DNA of 64,000 nucleotides from Hydrogenovibrio sp. SC-1 (GCF_002848135.1 NZ_PKGB01000004.1:1-64000), one strand, 5' to 3'. Numbered from the stretch's first letter, positions 34,564 to 45,104 are shown. Notes: generated by a model not told the origin, from the letters alone. Program-made: numbers and translations.

Positions 34564-35913
34564 ATGGAATTATTTGGAAAACTCGAACAAAAGTTGCTCG
34601 AAAGGGCTGTGCTGGTTCATGTGGATTTTTATCATTCAGCCGATCAAGAAGTGTTAGCCGAATTCTATGAATTAGTTGATTCTGCTGGCGCCGAAGTCTT
34701 GGAACTGATCACCACTAAACGGGATACGCCCGATGCAAAATTTTTTGTAGGGAAAGGCAAGGCAGAAGAAATTAAAGAAGCGGTCATGACCCATGAAGCC
34801 GATGTCGTGATTGTTAATCATGCCTTAAGTCCAGCTCAAGAGCGGAATTTAAGTCAGCTCTTGGACTGCCAGGTGTTGGATCGTGTCGGATTGATTTTGG
34901 ATATTTTTGCGCAAAGAGCGCGATCTCATGAGGGTAAGTTACAGGTTGAACTGGCACAGTTACGTCGAATGTCAACGCGCTTGGTCAAAGGTTGGACGCA
35001 TTTGGATCGCCAAGGAGGGATTGGCGCAAGAGGCCCTGGTGAAACACAGTTAGAGACCGATAGACGTTTGGTACAAGGGAAAATAAAACAGCTTGAAGCC
35101 AGAATTGAAAAGGTACGTAAACAGCGGAGTTTAGGTCGACGTTCTCGGCAAAAGTCGGATTATCCAACGGTGACCATTATTGGCTATACCAATGCCGGAA
35201 AGTCTACTTTATTTAATCTGCTGACACAGGCCAGTGTTTATGCGGAAGATCGCTTGTTCGCAACCTTGGATTCAACGCTTAGAAAAGTTCATTTGCCAGG
35301 TGCCGGCCCCATTATTTTGGCCGATACAGTCGGATTCATTCGTCATATTCCCCATGATTTGGTTGCGGCCTTTCGGTCAACTTTAGAAGAAACCCGGGAA
35401 GCAGACTTACTGATTCATCTAGTGGATGCAGCAGACCCACATCGCATTGAAAAAATGGCGGATGTCGCAGAAGTCATTAAAGAAGTGGGTGCTGATGATG
35501 TCCCGCAGCTAGAGGTGTTTAATAAGATTGATTTATTAACAGAAGGTCAAGTTGAACCTCATCTAGAGTTGAATGAATTGGGTTTGCCGGAAAGGGTTTG
35601 GTTGTCAGCTAAAGCTGAGCAAGGAATCCCTTTTCTATTAGAAGGTATTGCCGCGCATTTTAGAGGGCGTTTTATTACCGCAAAGCTGACTTTATCTATG
35701 CAGGCTGGAAAGCGACGATCGCAACTCTATCACTTAGGCACCATTCTAGAAGAAGGCTTTGATGAGCAGGGGAATAGTGAATTTAAAATGTGCTTAACAG
35801 AAAAGGAATGGCATCAAGTGAGGCAATGGCAAGATGTGTTGAGCTATGAAGAACTGGAACTGGATGAGCATAATCCGATACAAATTGAAGAAACCTGTGT
35901 TTCGGGTGATTAA
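34564..35913 (+). CDS. hflX: Ribosome-associated GTPase HflX
   Basis: HflX splits stalled ribosomes under stress. The 449-residue protein has the HflX N-terminal domain (KRDTPDAKFFVGKGKAEEIK), the RRMSTRLVKGWTHLDRQGGIGARGPGETQLETDRR linker, and a GTPase domain with G1 GYTNAGKST near residue 205, G3 DTVGFI and G4 NKID. Its C-terminal tail extends ~30 acidic residues. It follows hfq and precedes hflK, as in E. coli. Confidence 0.95.
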   Translation: MELFGKLEQKLLERAVLVHVDFYHSADQEVLAEFYELVDSAGAEVLELITTKRDTPDAKFFVGKGKAEEIKEAVMTHEADVVIVNHALSPAQERNLSQLLDCQVLDRVGLILDIFAQRARSHEGKLQVELAQLRRMSTRLVKGWTHLDRQGGIGARGPGETQLETDRRLVQGKIKQLEARIEKVRKQRSLGRRSRQKSDYPTVTIIGYTNAGKSTLFNLLTQASVYAEDRLFATLDSTLRKVHLPGAGPIILADTVGFIRHIPHDLVAAFRSTLEETREADLLIHLVDAADPHRIEKMADVAEVIKEVGADDVPQLEVFNKIDLLTEGQVEPHLELNELGLPERVWLSAKAEQGIPFLLEGIAAHFRGRFITAKLTLSMQAGKRRSQLYHLGTILEEGFDEQGNSEFKMCLTEKEWHQVRQWQDVLSYEELELDEHNPIQIEETCVSGD

Positions 35914-35977
35914 AAGATGACTTTTAACACGATAAAATTTAAAATGTTGTATTCGTTTTTAACCTTTGGAGAAAATA

Positions 35978-37195
35978 ATGGCGTGGAATGAGCCGGGCAA
36001 ACCAGGACAAGACCCGTGGGGCAATTCAGGCGGTAACAATCGTCCGAATGGTTCTAAAAATCCCAATGGATCGAACCAGGATCCAGATTTAAATGAACTC
36101 CTAAAAAAGGCACAAGATTTTTTAGGGGGCGGCAATAATCAATTTGGGGGCGGAAAAGGTACTTGGATTGGCGTCGTTGTTTTAGCCATTATTTGGTTGC
36201 TCAGTGGTATTTATACAGTCGACTCTCCAGAAAGAGGGGTGGTAAAACGCTTTGGTGCCTATTCCGAAGAAACTAAAGCCGGGTTACACTGGCACTTGCC
36301 TTGGCCAATCGAAACCGTCACCATTGTTAATGTGGACAGAATTCGAACGGCTGAGATTGGTTATCGATCTGATTCCCAAAATCGAAGTGGTAGCGTTTTA
36401 TCAGAATCGTTAATGCTTTCTAAAGATGAAAATATTGTCGATATTCGGATAGCGGTTCAATACAAGGTTTCAGACGCGAAAAAATATCTTTATGATGTTG
36501 CTGAGCCAGATATGACCTTGAGAAGCCTAACTGAAAGTGCATTAAGAGAAGTTGTCGGACGCAATAAAATGGACTTTGTGCTAACGGAAGGTCGTGATGA
36601 GGTCGTTTCTAAGGTTCAAAATATTACCCAAAAAAACCTAGAACGGTATAACACTGGATTAATGATTACGTCCTTAAACTTGCAGGATGCACAACCACCT
36701 GAACAAGTTCAAGGTGCTTTCTCTGATGTTGTAAAAGCACGAGAAGATCGAGTCCGTTTGATTAGTGAAGCAGAGGCGTATGCGAATGATATCTTGCCTA
36801 AAGCAAGGGGGATGGCAGCTCGTCAAATTGAAGAAGCACGTGCATATCGGGATCAGGTTATTGCGAGAGCAACAGGTCAAGCCAGCCGTTTTGAAAGTGT
36901 GATGACAGAGTACCAAAAAGCACCCGTAGTGACTCGTGAACGTCTATATCTTGACACTATGACTCGAGTACTGGGCGCAACGTCAAAAGTATTTGTGGGA
37001 TCTGAAAGTGGGACGAATTTGCTTTACTTACCTTTGGATAAGATGATGTCGAACCAACAAGCTTCTGTTCCGTTTAGTTCTGCGGATCAATCTGCGGTGA
37101 AGCCCTCGCCAAATAGTGCTGGAAACATACCTAGTTCTTCCTCTGGCAAAGGAACAAATATTCGTGATCTATTAAGAACAAGGGAGCTTCGTTAA
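35978..37195 (+). CDS. hflK: HflK subunit of the FtsH-modulating HflKC complex
   Basis: HflK and HflC form the membrane cage around the FtsH protease. The 405-residue protein has a Gly/Asn/Pro-rich cytoplasmic start, one membrane helix (~65-83) and a band-7/SPFH domain (PERGVVKRFGAYSEETKAGLHWHLPWPIE), followed by a long helix. The ATG at 35978 has TTTGGAG seven bases upstream; a TTG at 35966 is rejected. hflC begins 1 bp after its stop. Confidence 0.94.
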   Translation: MAWNEPGKPGQDPWGNSGGNNRPNGSKNPNGSNQDPDLNELLKKAQDFLGGGNNQFGGGKGTWIGVVVLAIIWLLSGIYTVDSPERGVVKRFGAYSEETKAGLHWHLPWPIETVTIVNVDRIRTAEIGYRSDSQNRSGSVLSESLMLSKDENIVDIRIAVQYKVSDAKKYLYDVAEPDMTLRSLTESALREVVGRNKMDFVLTEGRDEVVSKVQNITQKNLERYNTGLMITSLNLQDAQPPEQVQGAFSDVVKAREDRVRLISEAEAYANDILPKARGMAARQIEEARAYRDQVIARATGQASRFESVMTEYQKAPVVTRERLYLDTMTRVLGATSKVFVGSESGTNLLYLPLDKMMSNQQASVPFSSADQSAVKPSPNSAGNIPSSSSGKGTNIRDLLRTRELR

Positions 37196-37196
37196 A

Positions 37197-38054
37197 ATGA
37201 AAACCGTATTTTCAATATTAGTTGCCGCGCTCCTATTTGTGGGTGGGAATGCTATTTTCACCATTCAACAGGGTGAAACCGGCGTGGTTTTTCGCTTTGG
37301 TGAAATTGTGAAAACCGATTTAGAACCAGGCTTGCACTTTAAAATGCCTTTTGTGAACAATGTGCGTAAATTTGATGCGCGTTTGCAAACGTTGGATTCC
37401 AGTGCAGAACGTTATTTAACCAGTGAAAAGAAAAACCTGTTGGTTGATTCTTTTGTTGAATGGAAGATTAGCGATACCAAGAAGTTTTATACTTCAATGA
37501 ATGGGGATATTCGCTTGGCCAATATGCGTTTAGCGCAAATTATGAAAGACAGTTTGAGATCTGAGGTTGGGAATCGAACGGTTCAAGAAGTGATTTCACA
37601 GGATCGTAATGTCATTGTTGATAAAATTATTGAACAAACGCGTGTTTCTGTATCTGATTTTGGGATTGATGTGATTGACGTAAAGGTGAAACGGGTTGAT
37701 TTGCCGCAAAATGTTAGTGAATCGGTTTATCAAAGAATGGAAGCAGAGCGAAACCGAGTGGCTAAAGACTTGCGTTCGCAAGGGGCGGAAGCAGCTGAAA
37801 GAATTCGAGCGGATGCGGACCGTCAGAGAACGGTGATTATTGCCGATGCGTATCGAGATGCTGAAATTATTCGCGGGGAAGGGGATGCTCAGTCTGCTGA
37901 AATCTATGCGAATGCCTATTCAAAGGATTCGGACTTTTATTCTTTTTATCAAAGTTTAAATGCGTATCAGGAATCGTTTAACAATAAATCTGACATGATG
38001 ATTGTTGATCCAAAATCTGATTTCTTTAAGTTTTTTAATCAGAAAAATAAGTAA
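37197..38054 (+). CDS. hflC: HflC subunit of the FtsH-modulating HflKC complex
   Basis: The 285-residue protein has an N-terminal membrane helix (~4-22) and an SPFH domain: QQGETGVVFRFGEIVKTDLEPGLHFKMPFV, then the ERNRVAKDLRSQGAEAAERIRADADRQRTVI helix. A C-terminal YSFYQSLNAYQESF segment is typical of HflC. It follows hflK by 1 bp and ends before a good terminator at 38080. Confidence 0.94.
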   Translation: MKTVFSILVAALLFVGGNAIFTIQQGETGVVFRFGEIVKTDLEPGLHFKMPFVNNVRKFDARLQTLDSSAERYLTSEKKNLLVDSFVEWKISDTKKFYTSMNGDIRLANMRLAQIMKDSLRSEVGNRTVQEVISQDRNVIVDKIIEQTRVSVSDFGIDVIDVKVKRVDLPQNVSESVYQRMEAERNRVAKDLRSQGAEAAERIRADADRQRTVIIADAYRDAEIIRGEGDAQSAEIYANAYSKDSDFYSFYQSLNAYQESFNNKSDMMIVDPKSDFFKFFNQKNK

Positions 38055-38079
38055 AGTTTGTTTTTAACAATTCTGTATT

Positions 38080-38104
38080 AAAGGTGGTGATAACCACCTT
38101 TTTT
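38080..38104 (+). terminator. Intrinsic terminator after hflC
   Basis: AAGGTGGT / ACCACCTT form an 8-bp stem with a GATA loop, followed by T6. It probably ends the hfq-hflXKC transcript and separates it from the DUF2065-hisZ-purA genes. Confidence 0.8.
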
Positions 38105-38133
38105 ATGTCAACTTCATTTACTCGGAGGCCAAA

Positions 38134-38319
38134 ATGGTTGAGACCTTAATCAGTGCATTAGCCTTGGTCTTCGTAATCGAAGGCCTTTTGCCGTTTGCTT
38201 TTCCAGCAGTGTGGCGAAGAGGCATGATGGAATTGGCGAAAATGAATGATGGAAAAATACGAGTGATGGGGTTGTTTAGCATTGCCATCGGAATGATTTT
38301 ATTAATGATGTTCAAGTAA
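38134..38319 (+). CDS. DUF2065 (YjeT-like) small membrane protein
   Basis: The 61-residue protein has two membrane helices (~4-24 and ~43-60), with the WRRGMMELAKM loop typical of the YjeT family between them. In E. coli yjeT also sits between hflC and purA, and context supports the call strongly. An ACTCGGAGG ribosome site precedes the ATG. The function is unknown. hisZ follows after 10 bp. Confidence 0.85.
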   Translation: MVETLISALALVFVIEGLLPFAFPAVWRRGMMELAKMNDGKIRVMGLFSIAIGMILLMMFK

Positions 38320-38329
38320 GAAGCGTTTT

Positions 38330-39511
38330 ATGCAACAAAATATTTGGTTTACCCCTGACGGTATTGAAGACTTATTGCCTGATGCGGCTAAAAAATTAGA
38401 GTTTTATCGTCGTCAATTGCTCGATCAATTTGAACTCGCGGGCTATGATTTGGTGTTACCGCCTTTAGCAGAATTCACGGATTCTTTGCTGACTGGAAAA
38501 GGGCAACATCTCGCCGTTGACACTTGCCGTTTTACCGATCAAGAAAGTGGGAAAATGATGGGTGTACGTGCGGATATGACCCCGCAAGTAGCGCGAATTG
38601 CCATAAATCGTTTAAAACAAAGTGGCATAGTACGCCTATGTTATGTGGGCGAGGTTCTTAAGACTCGTAACAATAAAGCGAAAGGTTCTAGAAGTCCAAT
38701 TGAGATAGGAGCGGAACTCTTTGGTCATTCTGGCGTTGAAAGCGATATTGAAGTGATTGAGTTGATGTTGGCTTCGTTACGTAGCATTGGTTTAAGTGAA
38801 TTAACCCTAAGTCTAGGGCATGTGGCAATTGTCGATGAGCTGATGCGTTTAGCGGATTTATCTAAAACGCAGCAGCAATTATTGGTCGATATTTTATTGC
38901 GAAAGTCGCTTCCTGAATATCAAGCGTTTATTGGTAGTTTAAGTGTTTCGGCGGAGCTTGAGCCCTTCTTTGATGTTTTGCCATCAATGTGTGGTGATGC
39001 TAAGACCGTCATTGAACAAATGCAAAGCATGAAAGTGCTTTCAGAAAAAATGAAAACACACTTATGTTATCTGGAAGACGTTTTGCAGTGGTTTGGTGAG
39101 TTTACGGGTTTAACCATTCATGTTGATTTAGCGGATTTACGAGGGTATCAATATCATACTGGTATGATTTTTAGTTGTTATGCTTCTGGTCGTAAACTCT
39201 ATCAACTTGCTCGTGGTGGTCGTTACGATGGTATAGGGTCGGAGTTTGGAACGGCGCAGCTCGCCACCGGATTTAGCCTAGACCTGAGAGGGACACTGGA
39301 TTTGTTGGCGCTTCCAGAAGCGCAAGCAAAGCGTGTGGTGTTTGCTCCGAATCAATATGATCAAGCATTGAATGACATCATTGAATCGTTGAAACAGCAG
39401 AACTGTGTGGTCAAACGCATGTATCAGTTTGAAGACTGTCCAGAAGGTGGTGAGTATTTAACATTGAATAATGGTCAGTGGATTCTACAGACGAAGAATT
39501 CCGCTGCATAA
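38330..39511 (+). CDS. hisZ: ATP phosphoribosyltransferase regulatory subunit HisZ
   Basis: HisZ is a histidyl-tRNA-synthetase-like protein that partners the short HisG in the first step of histidine biosynthesis. The 393-residue protein starts with WFTPDGIEDLLPDAAKKLEFYRRQLLDQFELAGYDLVLPPLAEF and has MGVRADMTPQVARIA and YYHTGMIFSCYA-like catalytic-fold segments (here YQYHTGMIFSCYASGRKLYQLARGGRYD). It lacks the anticodon-binding domain of a real HisRS. Placement before purA is common in gammaproteobacteria outside the enterics. Confidence 0.92.
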   Translation: MQQNIWFTPDGIEDLLPDAAKKLEFYRRQLLDQFELAGYDLVLPPLAEFTDSLLTGKGQHLAVDTCRFTDQESGKMMGVRADMTPQVARIAINRLKQSGIVRLCYVGEVLKTRNNKAKGSRSPIEIGAELFGHSGVESDIEVIELMLASLRSIGLSELTLSLGHVAIVDELMRLADLSKTQQQLLVDILLRKSLPEYQAFIGSLSVSAELEPFFDVLPSMCGDAKTVIEQMQSMKVLSEKMKTHLCYLEDVLQWFGEFTGLTIHVDLADLRGYQYHTGMIFSCYASGRKLYQLARGGRYDGIGSEFGTAQLATGFSLDLRGTLDLLALPEAQAKRVVFAPNQYDQALNDIIESLKQQNCVVKRMYQFEDCPEGGEYLTLNNGQWILQTKNSAA

Positions 39512-39591
39512 GCGAGTATGAGTGTGGGGCGGCAAAGCCCTTCTTCAGATAAACAGAATTTTAAAGCCCCTTTAAATAAGCATAAGAATAA

Positions 39592-40923
<1,332 letters not shown>

Positions 40924-40944
40924 GCAAGTCTATTAAGCAATCGA

Positions 40945-40970
40945 AAAAGCAGCCAGGCTTGGCTGCTTTT
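40945..40970. terminator. Bidirectional terminator between purA and the cheY-like gene
   Basis: AAAAGCAGCCA / TGGCTGCTTTT form an 11-bp stem with loop GGCT, with A- and T-tracts on either side. It lies between two convergent genes and can serve both. The top of the stem reads CCAGGCTTGG, a 9/10 match to the iterated palindrome. Confidence 0.85.
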
Positions 40971-40972
40971 CC

Positions 40973-41329
40973 TTAAACAAGCTTTCGAATAATACCCGGT
41001 AATTTGTCGGGATCAAATGGCTTGACAATCCATCCGGTTGCACCAAATAACTTTCCTTGTGCTTTCATCTCCGCGCTAGCTTCAGTCGTCATCATCAAAA
41101 TTGGTGTGAATTTATAACATTCTAAGGCTCGAGCATTTTTCAAAAAGGTTAAGCCATCCATAACCGGCATATTAATATCCGAGATAATCAGGTCAAACTG
41201 CGTACTGTTGATTCGATCGAGTGCATCTTGTCCATTTTCAGCAAGGGTCAAATCGAAATCTTTTCCAAGAACCATGGTCACCAGCTTGCGCATTGATGAG
41301 GCATCGTCAATATAGAGTACTTTTTTCAT
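40973..41329 (-). CDS. CheY-like single-domain response regulator
   Basis: The 118-residue receiver domain has the acidic pair at D8/D9 (YIDDASSMRK), phospho-acceptor D51 (LIISDINMP), the MMTTEAS switch region and K103 (GWIVKPFDP). There is no output domain, as in CheY. It stands alone, divergent from ppiD, so its kinase is not in the window. A chemotaxis role is likely, given CheV and many flagellar genes nearby, but this is inference. Confidence 0.85.
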   Translation of the reverse strand: MKKVLYIDDASSMRKLVTMVLGKDFDLTLAENGQDALDRINSTQFDLIISDINMPVMDGLTFLKNARALECYKFTPILMMTTEASAEMKAQGKLFGATGWIVKPFDPDKLPGIIRKLV

Positions 41330-41406
41330 TCAATTTGTCTCGTTACGGTATTCGATAAACTTTAGCATAGAATAATGGTTATATCCGCATAAATATCAAA
41401 AATTAT

Positions 41407-41435
41407 CTGAAAGCACTGACAGAGATTGATACAAT
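41407..41435 (+). promoter_or_regulatory. Candidate sigma-70 promoter for ppiD
   Basis: CTGAAA (41407-41412; four of six consensus bases) and TACAAT (41430-41435; five of six) are separated by 17 bp. They lie 32 bp before the ppiD start. Confidence 0.45.
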
Positions 41436-41466
41436 AAATCCTTTATTTTTTATGGGTTAGAAACTG

Positions 41467-43377
41467 ATGTTACAAAGTATTAGAGACCATGCTCAGGGCT
41501 GGATTGCTTGGGTGATTGTAAGTTTGATTATTTTAACGTTTGCCTTATTTGGTATTGATCAATATGCACAGGGCGATAAAATCGTTGTGGTGGCAGAGGT
41601 CAATGGTGAAGAAGTGACGGCAAATGAGTTTTTATCCCTATATGATCGTCAGAAAAATCGTCTTAAGAATCAATTTGGGGACATGTATGATCAGGTGGTT
41701 GATGATGCAGAACTCCGTGATCAGGTGATGGATGCTTTGGTTGAATCTGAAGTGATTCAACAATGGGCATCAGATCACAATATGCGAGTTTCTGATGCGC
41801 AAGTCTTTGCCATGATTGAATCTGCTCCGGTCTTTCAAAAAGATGGTCAGTTTGACAAACAACTCTATCAAGATATTTTGATGCGTAATGGTTTGAACAT
41901 CGCTCGGTTTGAGTATGAGCAGCGTCGATTTATGGTCGAAACACAAAATCGTCAATTAACTATGGCATCTGCGATTGCAACGGATCAACAAGTCAAAAAT
42001 CTTGCGGCATTGCAATTTCAGCAACGCCAGGTAAATACGCTTCGAATTGATCAGCGTCCATTTATGGAGCAGGCAGTCCCGACAGCTGCTGAAATTGAAA
42101 ATTATTATCAAGCAAATCAGGATCAGTATCGGGTTCCGGAAAAGGTCAGTATTCAGTATGTTTTGCTGTCACAGGCTGATTTGGCGGAGAAAGTTGAGGT
42201 GAACGACCAACAACGCAAAGCTTTTTATGACAATAATAAGGATCAATTTGTTCAGCCGAAACAACGACAAGCTAGTCATATTTTGATTCAGATTAATGAA
42301 ACCACCTCTGAAGCAGAAGCGAAGAAGCAGATTACCGATATTGCTTCAAAAATTGAAGCGGGAGAGGACTTTGAAGCTTTAGCAAAGGCGCATTCTCAAG
42401 ATCCCGGTTCTGCGAATATTGGTGGTGATTTAGGTATGTTTCAACAGGGTATGATGGTGCCTGAATTTGACAAAACCGTCTTTTCAATGCAACCTGGTGA
42501 AGTGAGTGAACCAATCAAAACCGATTTTGGCTACCACCTAATCAAACTGACTCAGATTCAACCCAAACAAACCCCTGAATATGATGCCGTCAAAGCGGAT
42601 GTAGAAGCTCAGTTACGTCGCCAGTTAGCTGAGAAGACTTATTTTGAAAAGCTTGAACAATTGAGTACTGTAGCTTATGAGCAAGCTGATGCGATTGAGC
42701 CTGCCGCTGATGTAACCGGTTTAAAGGTAAAAACTTCTGAGTTATTTAGTCAGCAAGGTGGAACGGATGAAGTCACTTCCAATCCGAAGGTGATTACGGC
42801 CGCTTTTTCAGAAGAGGTGAAGCAGTCTAAATTAAACAGTGCAACGATTGAATTATCGCCGACAGAATCGGTGGTGATTCGAGTTAAAGAAGTCGTTCCT
42901 GCGCAGCAGCAGTCATTAGATGACGTGAGTGCTAGTATTGAAAGTGACTTGAAGCGTCAAGCCGGTATTCAGGCTTCTGCTCAAAAGGCGGCAGAGTTAC
43001 AAGCTCAATTGCAATTGGGTAAGGTCAAAATGGCAGAGTTGGAAGAGGAGGGCGTTGAGTTTGCTCAACTGGGTTGGTTGTCTCGTGAGAATCAATCGGT
43101 ATTGCCTCAGGTAACGGCAGCTATTTTTAAAGCCCCTAAGCCGCAGGGACAACCGATTTATACCACCTTTGCTATGCCTACTGGCGATTCGATGGTGCTT
43201 GAAGTGATGGATGTTAAAGAGGGGGAGCTGCCGAAGCAAGCCGCTTCCCTTTCTCAATTGAAGTCAGCTTTAGTTGAGGTATCGAGTGTCGCAGAGGCCG
43301 ATGCTCGGGTAAAAGCAATGGTGGCTTCTGCAGAAGTGGTCATTCGTGATAATTATAAGACGATCAATCTAAGATAA
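41467..43377 (+). CDS. ppiD: Periplasmic folding chaperone PpiD (SurA_N / PPIC type)
   Basis: PpiD is an inner-membrane-anchored periplasmic chaperone for newly exported proteins. The 636-residue protein has a short cytoplasmic start (MLQSIRDHAQG), one membrane helix (~13-34), a SurA-like N domain, and a parvulin domain (QASHILIQINETTSEAEAKKQI ... GGDLGMFQQGMMVPEFDKTVF) near residues 265-360. A long C-terminal part follows with a second, degenerate parvulin-like region. It ends before two hairpins. Confidence 0.93.
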   Translation: MLQSIRDHAQGWIAWVIVSLIILTFALFGIDQYAQGDKIVVVAEVNGEEVTANEFLSLYDRQKNRLKNQFGDMYDQVVDDAELRDQVMDALVESEVIQQWASDHNMRVSDAQVFAMIESAPVFQKDGQFDKQLYQDILMRNGLNIARFEYEQRRFMVETQNRQLTMASAIATDQQVKNLAALQFQQRQVNTLRIDQRPFMEQAVPTAAEIENYYQANQDQYRVPEKVSIQYVLLSQADLAEKVEVNDQQRKAFYDNNKDQFVQPKQRQASHILIQINETTSEAEAKKQITDIASKIEAGEDFEALAKAHSQDPGSANIGGDLGMFQQGMMVPEFDKTVFSMQPGEVSEPIKTDFGYHLIKLTQIQPKQTPEYDAVKADVEAQLRRQLAEKTYFEKLEQLSTVAYEQADAIEPAADVTGLKVKTSELFSQQGGTDEVTSNPKVITAAFSEEVKQSKLNSATIELSPTESVVIRVKEVVPAQQQSLDDVSASIESDLKRQAGIQASAQKAAELQAQLQLGKVKMAELEEEGVEFAQLGWLSRENQSVLPQVTAAIFKAPKPQGQPIYTTFAMPTGDSMVLEVMDVKEGELPKQAASLSQLKSALVEVSSVAEADARVKAMVASAEVVIRDNYKTINLR

Positions 43378-43392
43378 GTTTTGATTTTTGAT

Positions 43393-43409
43393 GGGCACTT
43401 AGAGTGCCC
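43393..43409 (+). terminator. Short hairpin after ppiD
   Basis: GGGCACT / AGTGCCC, a 7-bp perfect stem with a 3-nt loop, lies 15 bp after the ppiD stop. It has no T-run, and a stronger terminator follows at 43432. Confidence 0.5.
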
Positions 43410-43431
43410 TATATGAAATCTTCAGTATCTA

Positions 43432-43464
43432 TGCCCAAGCCCACCAGGCCTGGGCATTTTTTTT
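43432..43464 (+). terminator. Intrinsic terminator built on a CCAGGCCTGG copy
   Basis: TGCCCA pairs with TGGGCA and an inner GCC with GGC around a 5-nt loop, followed by T8. The right half of the stem is the iterated palindrome at 43444-43453. It ends ppiD transcription, just before the stop of the convergent kinase-Rieske gene. Confidence 0.8.
43444..43453. repeat. Iterated palindrome CCAGGCCTGG, copy 7
   Basis: Perfect copy inside the ppiD terminator. On the minus strand it reads AAAATGC followed by the core, close to the AAAATGA flank of three other copies. Confidence 0.9.
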
Positions 43465-44668
43465 ACTCTGCGAGGTAAATATCCCCTTTAGCGTCAACTT
43501 TGATGGCAATCGGTGTTAATTCATCATTTAGGCAAGGCCCCTCAACGCATATCCCTTCTTCTATCGTAAAATAAGCATCGTGTACAGAGCACTTCATGGT
43601 TTTATCAAAAGGGTTGATGTCAATCTTATAAGCCTCATCAAGTGGCACGTCTTGATGTGGGCAGTTATTCGCATAGGCCTTAACGGAATCTTGATATTGA
43701 ACTAAAATAATTGAGTGGGTCAAAGCTTCGCAAGGAACAACAAGCGCTTTAGCATTATTCACTTGTTTGAGATTGGCAAGAGGTCTTTTTGAAGGCGGTG
43801 TTGATAATAAATTATCAAACCCTTGTTGTTGGCACTTGCGTGCCGCTAATGCACTGGCAGAGCGAACGGCTTCATCTAATGGTTGTCGTCGAATCAGCGC
43901 ATCAATGAGTCCGGCATTAAATGTATCTCCAGCCCCTAAGGTATCAATTGTGTGTTCTAACTGAAGGGCTGGTTGATGTTGGATTTTTCCATCGGCTGCT
44001 CGAAACCAAGCGCCTTCTGTGCCCCAAGTACAGATTAATTGGCTGTTTGGTGCCAGTGTCTGTACATGTTTCAATAAGGACTCAGCCGTTTCATAACCTG
44101 TCTGTTGAGCATAATGATGAGAAAAAATCAGGACATTCGCTAACGGAAACAAGGCTTCAATCCCTTCACGTGCCTTTTCAACTTCAATGGAAATTGGTTG
44201 ATGGGTCAAAAAAGTACGTGCGATATTGAGCATGCCTGATAGATTTTCAATATTTCGTCCTTCAAAGTGAAGCCAATCATATTGTTCAATTTCAACTTTT
44301 GCAAAATAATCAAAACTCAGTTCTTCTAACGATCGAAAATGGGTAATGGTACGACTTCCCGTTTGATTGCTCTGCAATACATAAGAGGTCGGGGTTTGGC
44401 CTTTAATAAAACGTTGAATGTGCTGAGCATCAATTTTTCTCTGTTTGAGACCCTCAACCAATTGTTTTGCCGCTGTATCTGCAGCAAGACTCGCCATAAT
44501 ACTGCTTTCATGTCCTAGTTGTTGCAATACGTAAAGGCTATTGCAAACATTGCCACCCACCTCATATCGCCTAGATTCCGCTCGCATCTCTTCATCTTCT
44601 AACGGGTAATGTGCGGTTTGTAAGATAATGTCTAATACGACATTGCCGATGCCAAGAATTTTTGCCAT
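43463..44668 (-). CDS. PfkB-family sugar kinase fused to a Rieske [2Fe-2S] domain
   Basis: One continuous frame encodes two unrelated domains. Residues 1-~295 are a ribokinase/ketohexokinase-like PfkB kinase: MAKILGIGNVVLD, YEVGGNVCNSLYVLQQLG, WLHFEGRN, and the catalytic DTLGAGDTFNAGL with the base Asp. Residues ~310-401 are a NirD-like Rieske domain with CPH and, 21 residues on, CSVH, the four cluster ligands, then FTIEEGICVEGPC. The ATG at 44668 has AGGAT six bases upstream. The ATG at 44734 would add 22 unsupported residues. There is no signal peptide, so both domains are cytoplasmic. The substrate is unknown. A redox-gated kinase is a possible reading. Confidence 0.82.
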   Translation of the reverse strand: MAKILGIGNVVLDIILQTAHYPLEDEEMRAESRRYEVGGNVCNSLYVLQQLGHESSIMASLAADTAAKQLVEGLKQRKIDAQHIQRFIKGQTPTSYVLQSNQTGSRTITHFRSLEELSFDYFAKVEIEQYDWLHFEGRNIENLSGMLNIARTFLTHQPISIEVEKAREGIEALFPLANVLIFSHHYAQQTGYETAESLLKHVQTLAPNSQLICTWGTEGAWFRAADGKIQHQPALQLEHTIDTLGAGDTFNAGLIDALIRRQPLDEAVRSASALAARKCQQQGFDNLLSTPPSKRPLANLKQVNNAKALVVPCEALTHSIILVQYQDSVKAYANNCPHQDVPLDEAYKIDINPFDKTMKCSVHDAYFTIEEGICVEGPCLNDELTPIAIKVDAKGDIYLAE

Positions 44669-44961
44669 ATAGAATCCTGTGTTTAATTTAGCAGTGGGAG
44701 TGTTGTTACTGAGTTTAATGCTTTCACCCAACAAATAGCTTTAATTTTATCATAAAGTGCATTTGGATCTGCCTTGCAAACCACTCATCTTGTTTTGAGT
44801 GTTTTTGATGAGCCAATTGATATTTTTTGGGTCAAAATGGTAAATAGAATAAGTTGAATTCACGCAAATGGATATTAATTGTATCGGTTCAGTGGGTCAG
44901 GGAAAGTGTGATTAAAAAACTACTTTTGACTGGAAAATCATAGAAAATTGCGATGGATAGG

Positions 44962-44977
44962 GCATTTCAAGAAATGC
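44962..44977. promoter_or_regulatory. Dyad GCATTTC-AA-GAAATGC
   Basis: Perfect 7-bp arms with a 2-bp spacer, operator-like, in the gap between the kinase-Rieske gene and fnr. An A-tract follows on the right. Confidence 0.4.
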
Positions 44978-45076
44978 AACAAAAAAAGTGAATAATTTTA
45001 AAAAAGATTTGGCACCCCTAAAGTCTGGGTTAGTTTTTTAACTTTATAATCTAGATTCATAATATTGTATAAGGTG

Positions 45077-45091
45077 TTGATATTGTATCAA
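45077..45091. promoter_or_regulatory. Dyad TTGAT-N5-ATCAA
   Basis: The arms match an FNR/CRP-family half-site exactly, but the spacer is 5 bp where the FNR box has 4. It lies 279 bp before fnr. It could be a site for a relative of FNR or coincidence. Confidence 0.35.
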
Positions 45092-45104
45092 TAATGTTAA
45101 TTGC

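Noticed and set aside
45009-45026. Sigma-54 promoter (TGGCAC element) upstream of fnr
   Set aside because: TGGCAC is present, but no TTGC element follows at the required 5-bp spacing.
45077-45091. FNR box
   Set aside because: The arms TTGAT and ATCAA are right, but the spacer is 5 bp, and FNR requires 4. It is kept only as an unnamed dyad.
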